A DNA stretch of 64,000 bases, taken from positions 744,001 to 808,000 of the forward strand of contig NZ_JABEZU010000002.1 of assembly GCF_013149785.1 (NCBI RefSeq). The letters are read 5' to 3'. The notes under the pieces were generated by a model that was not told the DNA's origin, made no database searches, and worked only from the letters and a program-made list of their open reading frames with translations. The stretch comes from Isoptericola halotolerans (GTDB taxonomy: Bacteria; Actinomycetota; Actinomycetes; Actinomycetales; Cellulomonadaceae). The position numbers and the translations under genes were made by a program. Shown here piece after piece: positions 18,044 to 26,725 of this stretch. Each line of letters starts with the position of its first letter. The stretch's first letter is position 1.

Positions 18044-18895
18044 GTGGACACGACGTCGCAGGGCGGCGACGCCCCCGTCCCCCGGTCGCGACGTGAGATG
18101 CGTGAGGCTGCCGAGGCGCGCACCGGCCGCACGCCGCGTCGGCGCAGCCCCGGGCAGACCCGCAAGGGCGGTCGCGGTGCCCACGCGGCACCGGCCGGTC
18201 ACACCTGGGTCACCCGCGTCACCGTCCTGGGTTCGCTGGCCGCCGCGACCATCGCGGTCCCCCTGACGGGCACGGCGGACGCGGACGACGGTTCCCCGTT
18301 CGACCTCGAGTCCCGTCCGACCGGTCCGAGCACCCTGGCGCTGCTGGAGTCGGGTGCGGACACCCCGGGCACGGCGGCCGCCATCGCGGCAGCCCCGCGC
18401 GAGCGCAGCGTGGCCGCCGCGAGCCGGTCCAGCGACCGCAACCCGCTGCCGGACTGCGACATGGACGCCCCGGTGGACGGTGGCAACGGTCAGCTCGCGG
18501 ACCACTCGCTGTGCGACCTGTGGCAGAGCGGGGAGCAGCTGCGGCCCGACGCCGCCGTGTCGCTGAGCGCGCTCAACGAGGCGTTCCGTGCCCGGTTCGG
18601 CCGGGACCTGTGCCTCGTGGACAGCTACCGGTCGCTTTCGTCGCAGTACTCGGTCAAGGCGAGCCGCGGCTTCCTCGCGGCGACACCGGGGACCTCGATG
18701 CACGGGTGGGGCCTGGCGATCGACCTGTGCTCCAAGGAGACCGGCAGCGCCGAGGTCTACAAGTGGTTGTGGGACAACGCCCCGGCCTTCGGGTGGGAGA
18801 ACCCTCCGTGGGCGCAGCGCGGCGGCTCGGGGAAGTACGAGCCCTGGCACTTCGAGTACCGGGCCGGCGTCGAAGAGGTCTCCACCTGGCACTGA
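18044..18895 (+). CDS. M15-family D,D-carboxypeptidase (VanY-like), membrane-anchored
   Basis: About 283 residues. An Arg-rich cytoplasmic N-terminus (1-50), one membrane helix (about 55-77, TVLGSLAAATIAVPL), a Ser/Ala-rich linker, then a zinc peptidase domain with the ligand motif HGWGLAID (His and Asp) and the last ligand in EPWHFEY. It trims D-Ala from cell-wall stem peptides outside the membrane. GTG at 18044 was chosen because GGAGG lies four bases upstream; an in-frame ATG at 18026 is the alternative. Convergent with the CYTH gene, 13 bases apart. Confidence 0.88.
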   Translation: MDTTSQGGDAPVPRSRREMREAAEARTGRTPRRRSPGQTRKGGRGAHAAPAGHTWVTRVTVLGSLAAATIAVPLTGTADADDGSPFDLESRPTGPSTLALLESGADTPGTAAAIAAAPRERSVAAASRSSDRNPLPDCDMDAPVDGGNGQLADHSLCDLWQSGEQLRPDAAVSLSALNEAFRARFGRDLCLVDSYRSLSSQYSVKASRGFLAATPGTSMHGWGLAIDLCSKETGSAEVYKWLWDNAPAFGWENPPWAQRGGSGKYEPWHFEYRAGVEEVSTWH

Positions 18896-18908
18896 CGGTG
18901 ACGGCAGG

Positions 18909-19538
18909 TCACGGGGACTCCAGCCGTTCGTTCTCCCCGAAGTCCTCCCGGAACCGCGGTCCCGTGCGTGCGAGCTCGTGGGCGTGGGCGGCGAACCACT
19001 CCGCGTAGGGCTCCACGGCGAGGGACTCGTTGGAGAACCGGCGGTCGTCGGTGATCTCGGTGACGCAGAAGTCGGGGATCTGCAGGCCGGTGACCGGGCC
19101 CGAGCGTTCGCACTCGGCGACGACGAGCGGGTGGTTGGCCCCTCCGAAGACGTCGATCGACCAGCCGTCCGCACCCAGCCAGACGGCGTAGCGGGTCTTG
19201 ACGACGCGTGCCCCGCCGCGTCGGACCAGCTCGACCCCCACCAGCGGGTCGAGCTGGCGTTCCGCCTCGTACCGGGTCCCGCCCGCCGACGGCCCCTTGA
19301 CGGTGACCGCGGCGAAGTCGAACCGGTCCTGGTGGGTGTCGAGGACGTCGCGCGGGTCGCTGTCGCCGTCCACCCGGGCGTCGACCCCTCCTGCCTGGAC
19401 CCGCACGCGCAGCGCGTACCCGCCGTCGGACAGGTAGTAGGACTGGACGATGAGGGACGGGGCGTCCCGGAGCACGTCCGGGAGGTCGCGCACGAGGAAG
19501 CGGCGTTCGAACTCGAAGTCGGAGTAGCTCGTGGACAT
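18909..19538 (-). CDS. CYTH-domain (triphosphate tunnel) protein
   Basis: 209 residues. The N-terminal EFERRFLV is the ExExK-type signature (with Arg/Phe in place of the Lys position), followed by alternating basic/acidic beta strands YYLSDGGYALRVRVQ, TVKGPSAGGTRYEAERQL and VVKTRYAV that line the tunnel in this superfamily. Members hydrolyse tripolyphosphate or thiamine triphosphate, or act as class IV adenylyl cyclases; the exact activity cannot be told from sequence. It follows prpC by ten bases and may be at the end of the same transcript. Confidence 0.8.
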   Translation of the reverse strand: MSTSYSDFEFERRFLVRDLPDVLRDAPSLIVQSYYLSDGGYALRVRVQAGGVDARVDGDSDPRDVLDTHQDRFDFAAVTVKGPSAGGTRYEAERQLDPLVGVELVRRGGARVVKTRYAVWLGADGWSIDVFGGANHPLVVAECERSGPVTGLQIPDFCVTEITDDRRFSNESLAVEPYAEWFAAHAHELARTGPRFREDFGENERLESP

Positions 19539-19548
19539 GCCTCCGACA

Positions 19549-20691
19549 CTACTCGGAGGGAACCTCGCGGCGTTCGGGCCCGACGTACTGCGACAGCGGC
19601 CGGATGAGGGAGTTGGCGCCGTGCTGCTCGGCGACGTGCGCCGTCCAGCCCGTCACCCGTGCGGCGACGAAGATCGGTGTGAACGTCGGGGTGTCGAACC
19701 CCATGAGGTGGTAGGCAGGGCCGGCGGGGTAGTCGAGGTTCGGGTAGATGCCCTTGCGCTCGACGAACGCGGACTCCAGGGCGTCGTACAGCTCGCCGAG
19801 GTCCGGACGGTCGTAGTACGCCACGAGGGAGTCCAGTGCGGCCTTCATCGACGGCACCCGTGAGTCGCCGTGGCGGTAGACCCGGTGGCCGAAGCCCATG
19901 ACCTTGCGCTTGGCGGCGAGGGCTTCGTCCAACCACGGCTCGGCCCGGTCGGCAGAGCCGATCTCGGCGAAGGCGTGCATGACGGCCTCGTTCGCGCCGC
20001 CGTGCAGCGGCCCCTTGAGCGCGCCGATCGCACCCGTGACGGCGGAGTACACGTCGGACAGCGTCGAGGCGATCACCCGGGCGGTGAAGGTCGAGGCGTT
20101 GAAGGAGTGCTCGGCGTAGAGCACGAGGGAGACGCGGAACGCGTCGACGACGGCGTCGTCGGGCACCTCGCCGAAGGTCTGCCACAGGAAGTTGCGGGCG
20201 TGGTCGAGGTCGTCGCGCGGGGCGACGGGCTCCAGGCCGTGCCGGCGTCGCTGGCTGTACGCGACGATGCCGGGCAGCTGGGCGAAGAGGTGGACGGCGC
20301 GGCCACGGTTCAGCTCCGGGTCCAGCACACCGTCCTCGCGGCCGAGGGTGTCGTCCAGGCCGCCGAGCTGGCTGACGGCGGTGCGCAGCACGTCCATCGG
20401 GTGCGCCTCGAGCGGCAGGTCGTCGATCGCGCGGCGGGTGCGCTCGTCCATCGGGCGCAGGGAACGCTCCAGGGCCTCCAGCTCGGCGAGCTCCGTGGCG
20501 GTGGGCAGCTCCCCGTGCCACAGCAGGTGCGCCACGGCCTCGAACGGCTGGGTGGCGGCGAGGTCCTGTACCGGGTACCCGCGGTACAGCAGGGAGTTGG
20601 TCTCGGGGTCGACCTTCGAGATCGCCGTGGTGTCGGCGACCACGCCGGCGAGGCCCTTGCGGACCTCGGGTGCGGGACGGGCCTCGGTCAT
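19549..20691 (-). CDS. prpC: Bifunctional 2-methylcitrate synthase/citrate synthase
   Basis: 380 residues, the usual size for the short type-I-like methylcitrate synthases. N-terminal VVADTTAISKVDPETNSLLYRGYPVQDLA, catalytic His in KGPLHGGANEAV and GFGHRVYRHGDSR, and the Asp region GFDTPTFTPIFVAARVTGW. Condenses propionyl-CoA with oxaloacetate. Last of three genes prpD-prpB-prpC transcribed leftward; 48 bases after prpB, with GGAGCACCG before ATG. Confidence 0.94.
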   Translation of the reverse strand: MTEARPAPEVRKGLAGVVADTTAISKVDPETNSLLYRGYPVQDLAATQPFEAVAHLLWHGELPTATELAELEALERSLRPMDERTRRAIDDLPLEAHPMDVLRTAVSQLGGLDDTLGREDGVLDPELNRGRAVHLFAQLPGIVAYSQRRRHGLEPVAPRDDLDHARNFLWQTFGEVPDDAVVDAFRVSLVLYAEHSFNASTFTARVIASTLSDVYSAVTGAIGALKGPLHGGANEAVMHAFAEIGSADRAEPWLDEALAAKRKVMGFGHRVYRHGDSRVPSMKAALDSLVAYYDRPDLGELYDALESAFVERKGIYPNLDYPAGPAYHLMGFDTPTFTPIFVAARVTGWTAHVAEQHGANSLIRPLSQYVGPERREVPSE

Positions 20692-20739
20692 CGGTGCTCC
20701 TTTGCTCTCAACGACGCGCGACGCCGGGTGGGCGCCGCC

Positions 20740-21660
20740 TCAGGTGGTGCGGTGGCGGTGGTGGTCCACCAGGGAGAAGTCGTACACGCCGGTGTCGAAG
20801 GTGTTGTACGCCGGGTAGTCGAGGAGCTCGTAGAGCTCGGCGCGGGTCTGCATGTGCTCCACCTGCGAGGTGAGGGAGCCCTCGGCCCGCAGGGTGTCGA
20901 GGGCCCGGTCGGCGGCGCCCATCGCGAGACGCAGCAGGGAGACCGGGTAGATCACCATCGCGACGCCGGCGTCGCGCAGCCGCGCGGCGGTGAACAGCTC
21001 GGACTTGCCGAACTCGGTCATGTTCGCCAGCACCGGGACGTCCAGCGCGTCGGCCATCACCTCGAACTCGTCGAGGTGCTGCATCGCCTCGGGGAAGACG
21101 GCGTCGGCGCCGGCGTCGACGAGGGCCTGGGCGCGCTCCACCGCCGCGTCGAGCCCTGCGCCGGCGCGGATGTCCGTGCGGGCCATGATCAGCAGGTTCT
21201 CGTCACGACGGGCCGTGACGGCCGCGCGGATGCGTTGCAGCGCGGTGGCCTCGTCGACCACCTGCTTGCCGTCGAGGTGGCCGCACCGCTTGGGGTTCAC
21301 CTGGTCCTCGACGTGCAGGCCCGCGACCCCGGCGTCCTCCATCGTCTGCACGGTCCGAGCGACGTTCATCGCCTCGCCGAAGCCGGTGTCGGCGTCGACC
21401 AGCGTCGGCAGGTCGGTCATCCGGGCGACCTGCCCTGCGCGTCCGGCGACCTCGCTCAGCGTGGTCAGGCCGACGTCCGGCAGGCCGAGGTCGGCCGCGA
21501 CGACCGCCCCGGAGACGTAGACGCCGTCGAAGCCCTTGGCCTCGATCAGCCGGGCGGACAACGGGTTGAACGCGCCCGGGAGCTGCAGCAGCTCGCCGGA
21601 GCCCAGGCGCTCGCGGAACGCCGCGCGCTTGGCGGCGGGGGTGAGGGTGGAGTACAGCAT
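20740..21660 (-). CDS. prpB: Methylisocitrate lyase
   Basis: 306 residues of the isocitrate-lyase/PEP-mutase superfamily. Markers: QLPGAFNPLSARLIEAKGFDGVYVSG, the Mg2+ site in LVDADTGFGEAMNV, and HVEDQVNPKRCGHLDGK with the catalytic Cys in the KRCGH loop. Splits 2-methylisocitrate into pyruvate and succinate. The ATG shares a base with the prpD stop (TGATG), so the two are coupled. Confidence 0.94.
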   Translation of the reverse strand: MLYSTLTPAAKRAAFRERLGSGELLQLPGAFNPLSARLIEAKGFDGVYVSGAVVAADLGLPDVGLTTLSEVAGRAGQVARMTDLPTLVDADTGFGEAMNVARTVQTMEDAGVAGLHVEDQVNPKRCGHLDGKQVVDEATALQRIRAAVTARRDENLLIMARTDIRAGAGLDAAVERAQALVDAGADAVFPEAMQHLDEFEVMADALDVPVLANMTEFGKSELFTAARLRDAGVAMVIYPVSLLRLAMGAADRALDTLRAEGSLTSQVEHMQTRAELYELLDYPAYNTFDTGVYDFSLVDHHRHRTT

Positions 21661-23177
21661 CAGAAGATCCCGGGGACGACGGCGGCACCGGCGGCCGGGT
21701 CGTCGGCCGGCGTCACGGTGAGCCCGGCCAGCTCGTCGGGGGTGAGCTCGGGCAGGCGCTGGGCGACGTCCAGGAACCGCTCGGCCTCCTCCGTGGTGAG
21801 CACGCCGTCCGCCAGGGTGCGGAACTTGTGCACGTACTGCTCGCGGCCGAACGGGCGGGCGCCCAGGGGGTGGGCGTCGGCCACGGAGATCTCCTCGACG
21901 ACCCGCCCGCCGTCGACCAGCTCGATCTCGACGCGGCCACCGAAGGACTTCTCGTCCGGGTCGGACGAGTGGTACCGCCGCGTCCACTCCGGGTCCTCGG
22001 CCGTGGTGACCGTGCGCCACAGCTCGATCGTGTCGGGACGTCCGGCCCGCTGGGGCGCGTAGCTGTCGACGTGGTCCCAGGCGCCGTCCTGGAGAGCGAC
22101 GGTGAAGATGTAGGGGATGGAGTGGTCGAGCGTCTCGCGGCTGGCCGTGGGGTCGTACTTCTGCGGGTCGCCGGAGCCGGAGCCGATCACGAAGTGCGTG
22201 TGGTGCGAGGTGTGCAGCACGATCGAACGCACCGAGCCCGGCTCGCGCAGCTCGGGGCGCTCTGTCCCGAGACGCCGCGCGAGGTCGATCCACGCCTGGG
22301 CCTGGTACTCCGCGGAGTGCTCCTTGGTGTACGTGTCGAGGATGGCGGTGCGCGGCTCGCCCTGCTCGGGCAGCGGGACCGTGTAGCGCGCCTCGGGCCC
22401 GGACAGGAGCCAGGCGATGAACCCGTCGGAGCCCTCGTAGATCGGGCTGGGGGAGGTCTGGCCACGCATGGCCCGGTCGACGGCCTCGATCGCCATCTTG
22501 CCCGCGAAGGCCGGCGCGTGGGCCTTCCAGGTGGAGATCTCGCCCTTGCGCGACTGCCGGGTGGCGGTGGTGGTGTGCAGGGCCTGCCCGACCGCCTGGT
22601 AGACGGTCTCCGTGGTCAGCCCCAGGAGGGTGCCGATCCCTGCGGCGGCGCTGGGACCGAGGTGGGCGACGTGGTCGATCTTGTGCTCGTGCAGGCAGAT
22701 GCCCTTGACCAGGTCGACCTGGATCTCGTACCCGGTGACGATCCCGCGCAGCAGGTCCGCGCCGTCCCGACCCAGGTGCTGGGCGACCGCGAGGATCGGC
22801 GGGATGTTGTCGCCGGGGTGCGAGTAGTCCGCGGCCAGGAAGGTGTCGTGGTAGTCGAGCTCGCGGACCGCGACGCCGTTGGCCCAGGCGGCCCACTCGG
22901 GGCTGGTGCGCTCGCGGCTCCCGACGATCGTGGCCCCGGCGCCTCCTCGTGGCACCGGGTGCGCCTCGGCCTGGGCGCGGGCCGCGAGGATCGGCGCCCT
23001 GCCCAGCGAGGCGGTGGCGACCGCGGCGTTGTCGATCACGCGGTTGATCACCATGTCGGTGACCGCCTCGGTGGGCTCCGGTGCCGAGGTCGCCACGTCG
23101 GCGATCTTCCAGGCGAGCTGGTCGGTCCGGGCCAGAGGCTCGCCGGCCCCGTAGGTGCGCACGGTGTGGTCGATCAT
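21660..23177 (-). CDS. prpD: 2-methylcitrate dehydratase (MmgE/PrpD family)
   Basis: 505 residues, typical for PrpD. N-terminal helical domain with [13 protein letters not shown], the substrate loop [17 protein letters not shown] and [27 protein letters not shown], the C-terminal lid domain with [23 protein letters not shown]. Dehydrates 2-methylcitrate to 2-methylaconitate in propionate detoxification. First gene of the prpDBC operon; the 142-bp region before it (23178-23319) must hold the promoter, but no regulator gene is adjacent and no clear operator was seen. Confidence 0.93.
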   Translation of the reverse strand: MIDHTVRTYGAGEPLARTDQLAWKIADVATSAPEPTEAVTDMVINRVIDNAAVATASLGRAPILAARAQAEAHPVPRGGAGATIVGSRERTSPEWAAWANGVAVRELDYHDTFLAADYSHPGDNIPPILAVAQHLGRDGADLLRGIVTGYEIQVDLVKGICLHEHKIDHVAHLGPSAAAGIGTLLGLTTETVYQAVGQALHTTTATRQSRKGEISTWKAHAPAFAGKMAIEAVDRAMRGQTSPSPIYEGSDGFIAWLLSGPEARYTVPLPEQGEPRTAILDTYTKEHSAEYQAQAWIDLARRLGTERPELREPGSVRSIVLHTSHHTHFVIGSGSGDPQKYDPTASRETLDHSIPYIFTVALQDGAWDHVDSYAPQRAGRPDTIELWRTVTTAEDPEWTRRYHSSDPDEKSFGGRVEIELVDGGRVVEEISVADAHPLGARPFGREQYVHKFRTLADGVLTTEEAERFLDVAQRLPELTPDELAGLTVTPADDPAAGAAVVPGIF

Positions 23178-23319
23178 GGGTCCTCCGGATCGCGGGGGCT
23201 GGTGGCCGCGCGGGCAGCTGGGTCGTGCGGACCACGCGTCGTCGTCGACTGCTGCTTGGAACCTAACGCCTGGGCCCGACGGCGTCCAAGCCGGACGGGG
23301 GCGCCTCTGACTTCCTGCC

Positions 23320-24536
23320 GTGGCGGAGCAGGCCCCGGACGGCGAACCGGTGACGGTCTTCCTCTACGACTTCGGGACGGACAAGCCCTTCACCGCCGCG
23401 AGCCAGGTCCCGCCGAACGACATCATCGAGCTCTCCGGCGGGGTGAACGTCTTCGGCGACGTCGAGGCCCGCTGGACCGAGGTGACGTGGGAGGCCGTGG
23501 TCGACGCGGAGCCCGAGGTGATCATGATCCTCGAGTACAACGACCAGCCGGCGCAGGACAAGATCGACTTCCTGCGCTCGAACCCGACCACCGCCGGGCT
23601 GCCCGCCGTCGTCGGGCTCCTGCCGTTCACGGTCTTCTCGACGTTCCTCGTCGCGATCGCGGGGGACGCCTCGGCCGACGAGGCGTTCGTCGGGACGTTG
23701 CGAGGGCTGGGCGGGGTGGCGGCGCTGGTGACGGGCCTCGCCGTCGCCCCGCTGCTGGCCCGTTGGCGGTCTCCCCGCACCGCGGCGGTCGGTTTGGTCC
23801 TGCTGTCCGTCGCGGCGCTCGCCGGCTGCGTCGCCACCGTCCCGGCGCTCGTCGTCTTCTGTCTCGGTGTCGGTGCGGCGACCGCCGTGCTGACCCCGGC
23901 GCTCCTGCACGTCGCCACGGCGAGCTTCGCGGCTCGCGCCGACGGCGCCCGGGCGGCGACCCTCGTGACGGCCTTCCAGTCGCTCGGAGCGGTCCTCGCC
24001 GGTCCGGTGATCGGCGCGCTGGCCTGGTGGCTGGGATGGCGGGGAGTCCTGCTGATGACGTCGGTGCTGGCGCTCGTGCTGGCGGCGGGTCTGCTCCGTT
24101 CCTCCTCGGTGACGACTGCCGCACGGGCGCCGGCGGCCGGCTACCGGCAGGCCTGGTCCCGTCTGAGGTCACGCCCGGACCTGGTGGGGGAGGCATTCAC
24201 ACTGGTCTGGACCCTCAGCGGGACGTCGTTCTGGTCTTCACCGCGACCGGGCTCGTCGTCGCCCTGACCGCCACCGTCGTCATGGGCTTCAGCCACGCAA
24301 TCGTCGCGGCGCAGGTGACCGCGGCCATCGCGCAGCGTGGCGGGGACGACACCGTCACGGCGTTCGGCCTCAACGCCGCGGGGATGAGCGCCGGGGTCTT
24401 CGTCGGTGCGCTGCTCGGCGGCGCCGGGCTCGCCGTGGCCGGTCCTGCGGGTCTTGCCGTGGTCCTCGCCCTGCCGGTGGCGGTGGCCGGGGCTCTCGTC
24501 CCGTGGGCCACCCGGCAGGTCGTCGGCGCCGAGTGA
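23320..24536 (+). pseudogene. Decayed chimera of a FecB-type siderophore-binding protein and an MFS transporter
   Basis: The open frame 23320-24267 begins inside a FecB/BtuF-like substrate-binding protein ([53 protein letters not shown]) lacking about 200 N-terminal residues and any signal peptide. Near 23610 it switches without a stop into the first half of an MFS permease (about six helices, LLPFTVFSTFLVAIAG to VLALVLAAGLL). Around 24200-24215 the MFS reading continues in another frame (VVLVFTATGLVVALTATVV to PWATRQVVGAE, stop at 24536) with the helices between missing. So at least two deletions and a frameshift are visible. It is unlikely to make a working protein. Confidence 0.75.
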
Positions 24537-24557
24537 CGAGCGAGGGCGAGGGATCGT

Positions 24558-25058
24558 TCACCGCTGTCGAAACCCTTGCTCCGCATGGTCGGCGAAGGCA
24601 CGGATCACCCGTCCTGGTGTCGCCGCCATCCAGGTGGCGTCCAGGACGACCGGCGTGCCCCACCTCCGCAGCGACTGCTCGGTCCCTCGCAGCCCGGCGG
24701 ACTGCCAGCGGGCCGTGACCTCGGCGGTGTCCGTCACGGCGACGACGATCACGCGGCCCCGCCGGTACACGTGCGGCGTCCGGTAGCCGCGGACCTCCGT
24801 CCATGCCACCCGCAGGCCGCGGTACGTGAAGCCGTCGGCATCGAGCCGCAGGACCACCCGTGACGGGCGGAGCGCTGCTGCCAGGAGACAGATCGCGGCG
24901 AGGGCGCATGCTGCGGCGATCACCGCGACGACGCGGCCGTCCGGTCGGGTCGGGTCGTGCACGAGCAGAGCGGACCCGGCGGCGGAGAGCAGCGCGCTGA
25001 CGAGCGCGGTGCCGACGAGCCGGAGCCGTGAGGAACGGAGCTCGACGGGCGGGACCAC
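24558..25058 (-). CDS. Membrane protein with PH-like domain
   Basis: 166 residues: two hydrophobic helices (about 12-34 and 40-62) followed by a small all-beta region VVLRLDADGFTYRGLRVAWTEVRGYRT and a C-terminal helix, the layout of bacterial PH-domain membrane proteins (STM3941/PF14470-like). GTG start. Located nine bases after a gene of the same general design, so the two are likely one operon. Function unknown. Confidence 0.65.
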   Translation of the reverse strand: MVPPVELRSSRLRLVGTALVSALLSAAGSALLVHDPTRPDGRVVAVIAAACALAAICLLAAALRPSRVVLRLDADGFTYRGLRVAWTEVRGYRTPHVYRRGRVIVVAVTDTAEVTARWQSAGLRGTEQSLRRWGTPVVLDATWMAATPGRVIRAFADHAEQGFRQR

Positions 25059-25067
25059 GGTCGCACC

Positions 25068-25673
25068 CTAGCGTTGCGCTGACACGATGAGCAGGAGGAC
25101 GCCGGCCAGGGCGGCCCCGGCCAGCGGGACGCCGAGGAAGAACGCGGTGTGCAGGCGTCTGCGGGTGCGGTGGTTCGCGACGGCCTCGTGCTCGCCGTCA
25201 TGGAGCTCACCGAGGGGCCCCTCGGTGAGCCAGCGGTTGATCGCACGCGCCGACCCGCCGTGCGTGCGCGAGGTGGACGGCACGTGCAGGACAAGACGGA
25301 GCGGCCGGGCGCGCCGACGGTCGACGACGAGAGTCTGGAGCGGCTGGAGGTAGTACCAGGCGGTGACGTCGTCGAGGTGGATGCGGTGTCGTCGCGTGCG
25401 ACCCCAGGCGCTGCGCGCGACCTCCACCGTCCGGGCTCCGGCGTCGTGCGTGATCAGCAGCTCGTAGGTGCAGGCCCGCAGCAGCACGAGGGCGAGCCCG
25501 CAGGTGAGGGCGGCGAACGCCATCGCGGCCGCCAGCGCCGTGACCAGGTGGTCCATCCCCGCGAAGACCAGGTAGGCGGCCGCCGACATCGCCGGGACGA
25601 CGAGCGTGACGAACGGACCCACGGCATAGCCGCGAACCCCGGGCGGCGAGCGAAGGGCGGCGGGTGTGCGCAC
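25068..25673 (-). CDS. Membrane protein, PH-like, unknown function
   Basis: 201 residues with helices at about 20-42, 45-67 and 175-197 around a beta-rich middle (YELLITHDAGARTVEVARSAWGRTRRHRIHLDDVTAWYYLQ) that resembles a PH-like sheet. GTG start at 25673. It precedes the shorter gene at 24558-25058. I do not recognise a named family with certainty. Confidence 0.6.
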   Translation of the reverse strand: MRTPAALRSPPGVRGYAVGPFVTLVVPAMSAAAYLVFAGMDHLVTALAAAMAFAALTCGLALVLLRACTYELLITHDAGARTVEVARSAWGRTRRHRIHLDDVTAWYYLQPLQTLVVDRRRARPLRLVLHVPSTSRTHGGSARAINRWLTEGPLGELHDGEHEAVANHRTRRRLHTAFFLGVPLAGAALAGVLLLIVSAQR

Positions 25674-25721
25674 GGCTCGATGCTACGCAGGGCTTCTCGG
25701 GTATGGGACTCCTTCTCAACA

Positions 25722-25749
25722 ATATAAGTGTATTGCAAGATGTTTATAT
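25722..25749. promoter_or_regulatory. ArsR-type operator (28-bp dyad)
   Basis: ATATAA at 25722-25727 and TTATAT at 25744-25749 are inverted about the same centre (25735.5) as an inner palindrome TTGCAA at 25733-25738. This AT-rich island in a GC-rich genome lies 19 bases before the arsR start, as expected for a self-repressing SmtB/ArsR operator that overlaps the promoter. Confidence 0.65.
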
Positions 25750-25767
25750 GTGTGGTCTGATCGAGAC

Positions 25768-26112
25768 ATGGACACGGAGCCAGGACTGGCCGCAGCGGCA
25801 GAGCTCTTCAAGGTGCTCGGCAACGAGTCGAGGCTCCGCCTGCTGCACCTGATCGGGCAGGAGCCGCGTGCGGTGGGGGCGTTGGCGGACGTGACAGGCA
25901 TGTCGCAGCCGCTGGTCTCGCAGCACCTGCGCACCCTGCGCCAGGCGGACCTGGTCACCGCAGATCGCCGGGGCAGGGCGCTGATCTACCAGGTGGCCGA
26001 CCTGCACGTCACCCATGTCATCTCCGACGCGCTCGTCCATGTCCGAGAACCGGCCGCAGCCGTCAGTGCTGCGGACGAGGAGTCCCACCCAGCACAGGAG
26101 GAACCAGCATGA
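25768..26112 (+). CDS. ArsR/SmtB-family metalloregulator
   Basis: 114 residues. Winged helix: AELFKVLGNESRLRLLHLIGQ (N-terminal helices), recognition helix MSQPLVSQHLRTLRQADLV and the wing ADRRGRALIYQVAD. The C-terminal helix DLHVTHVISDALVHVRE provides His/Asp/Glu residues in the place of the alpha-5 metal site of SmtB/CzrA-type zinc or nickel sensors; there is no CVC arsenic motif. Overlaps the histidine-rich gene by ATGA, so it most likely represses that gene and itself until metal binds. Confidence 0.88.
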   Translation: MDTEPGLAAAAELFKVLGNESRLRLLHLIGQEPRAVGALADVTGMSQPLVSQHLRTLRQADLVTADRRGRALIYQVADLHVTHVISDALVHVREPAAAVSAADEESHPAQEEPA

Positions 26113-26405
26113 CTGTCACCGACGTCCACGCCGAGCACACCACGTCCGAGCACGAGCACGGGGCCGACTGCGGCCACGAGGCCGTCCAGCACGGCGACCA
26201 CGTGGACTACGTCCACGGCACCCATCGGCACGCCCTGCACGGCGACCACTACGACGAGCACGAGTCGGTCGCGGAGCACTCCGTCTCCGACCACACCCAC
26301 GGCACGGACTGCGGCCACGAGGCCGTCGAGCACGACGACCACGTCGACTACGTCCACGACGGCCACCGGCACGCGGCCCACGCCGACCACTACGACGAGC
26401 ACTGA
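26109..26405 (+). CDS. Histidine-rich tandem-repeat metal-binding protein
   Basis: 98 residues, of which 25 are His, with many Asp/Glu. It is built of two about 38-residue repeats of the form H-x-HGxDCGHEAVxHxDHVDYV then HxHRHAxHxDHYDEH, each with a single Cys. No signal peptide or membrane span. The composition and the metal-sensor gene in front of it point to a cytoplasmic zinc/nickel buffer or metallochaperone. Similar short proteins occur beside CDF exporters or ArsR genes in actinobacteria, but I know of no assigned activity. Confidence 0.75.
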   Translation: MTVTDVHAEHTTSEHEHGADCGHEAVQHGDHVDYVHGTHRHALHGDHYDEHESVAEHSVSDHTHGTDCGHEAVEHDDHVDYVHDGHRHAAHADHYDEH

Positions 26406-26466
26406 GGATCGCCCGGGGCGTCGAGAGCGACCGCACCCCTGGGCACGACGGGTTCGAGCAACGACG

Positions 26467-26551
26467 AAGGGCGGCCTCGCATCAACGAGGCCGCCCTCTT
26501 TCGTGACGGTGCGCCTGAAGGGACTCGAACCCCCGACCTTCTGCTCCGGAG
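26467..26551 (-). repeat. attL: 85-bp direct repeat carrying 3' half of tRNA-Arg and its terminator
   Basis: Identical over 85 bases to 34779-34863. It contains a terminator hairpin (GGGCGGCCTCG at 26469-26479 with its complement at 26486-26496) and the tRNA-Arg 3' end through the T arm to the anticodon stem-loop, ending at CTCCGGAG. After 26551 the sequence departs from the tRNA, so this is a displaced fragment, not a working tRNA gene. Confidence 0.92.
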
Positions 26552-26640
26552 TTCGACGGCTCATCCAGCAACCGCGTGAACGTGCCGCCCGAGTCGCCCG
26601 AGACGCCCGAGTAAGGGCACGTCGAGGGGACGGGCCGGGA

Positions 26641-26666
26641 CGTTTGGCGGGCACCGTGGCGGGCAC
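26641..26666 (+). repeat. Left arm-type repeat of the element
   Basis: A 26-bp sequence of two TGGCGGGCAC copies 12 bases apart, matched at 34698-34723 with one mismatch and the same orientation. It sits 90 bases inside attL. Paired short repeats just inside both ends fit integrase or excisionase arm-binding sites. Confidence 0.6.
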
Positions 26667-26725
26667 TGCCGCACCTGAGAAAGCCCCGGCTGCGCTGGAA
26701 CGCACCGGGGCGGGACAGGTGCAGT

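Noticed and set aside
26406-26466. A further gene between the histidine-rich protein and attL
   Set aside because: Only 61 bases with a weak hairpin; no frame.
26510-26582. Second tRNA-Arg gene
   Set aside because: Only the 3' part matches; after 26551 the sequence cannot form the 5' acceptor strand and D arm.
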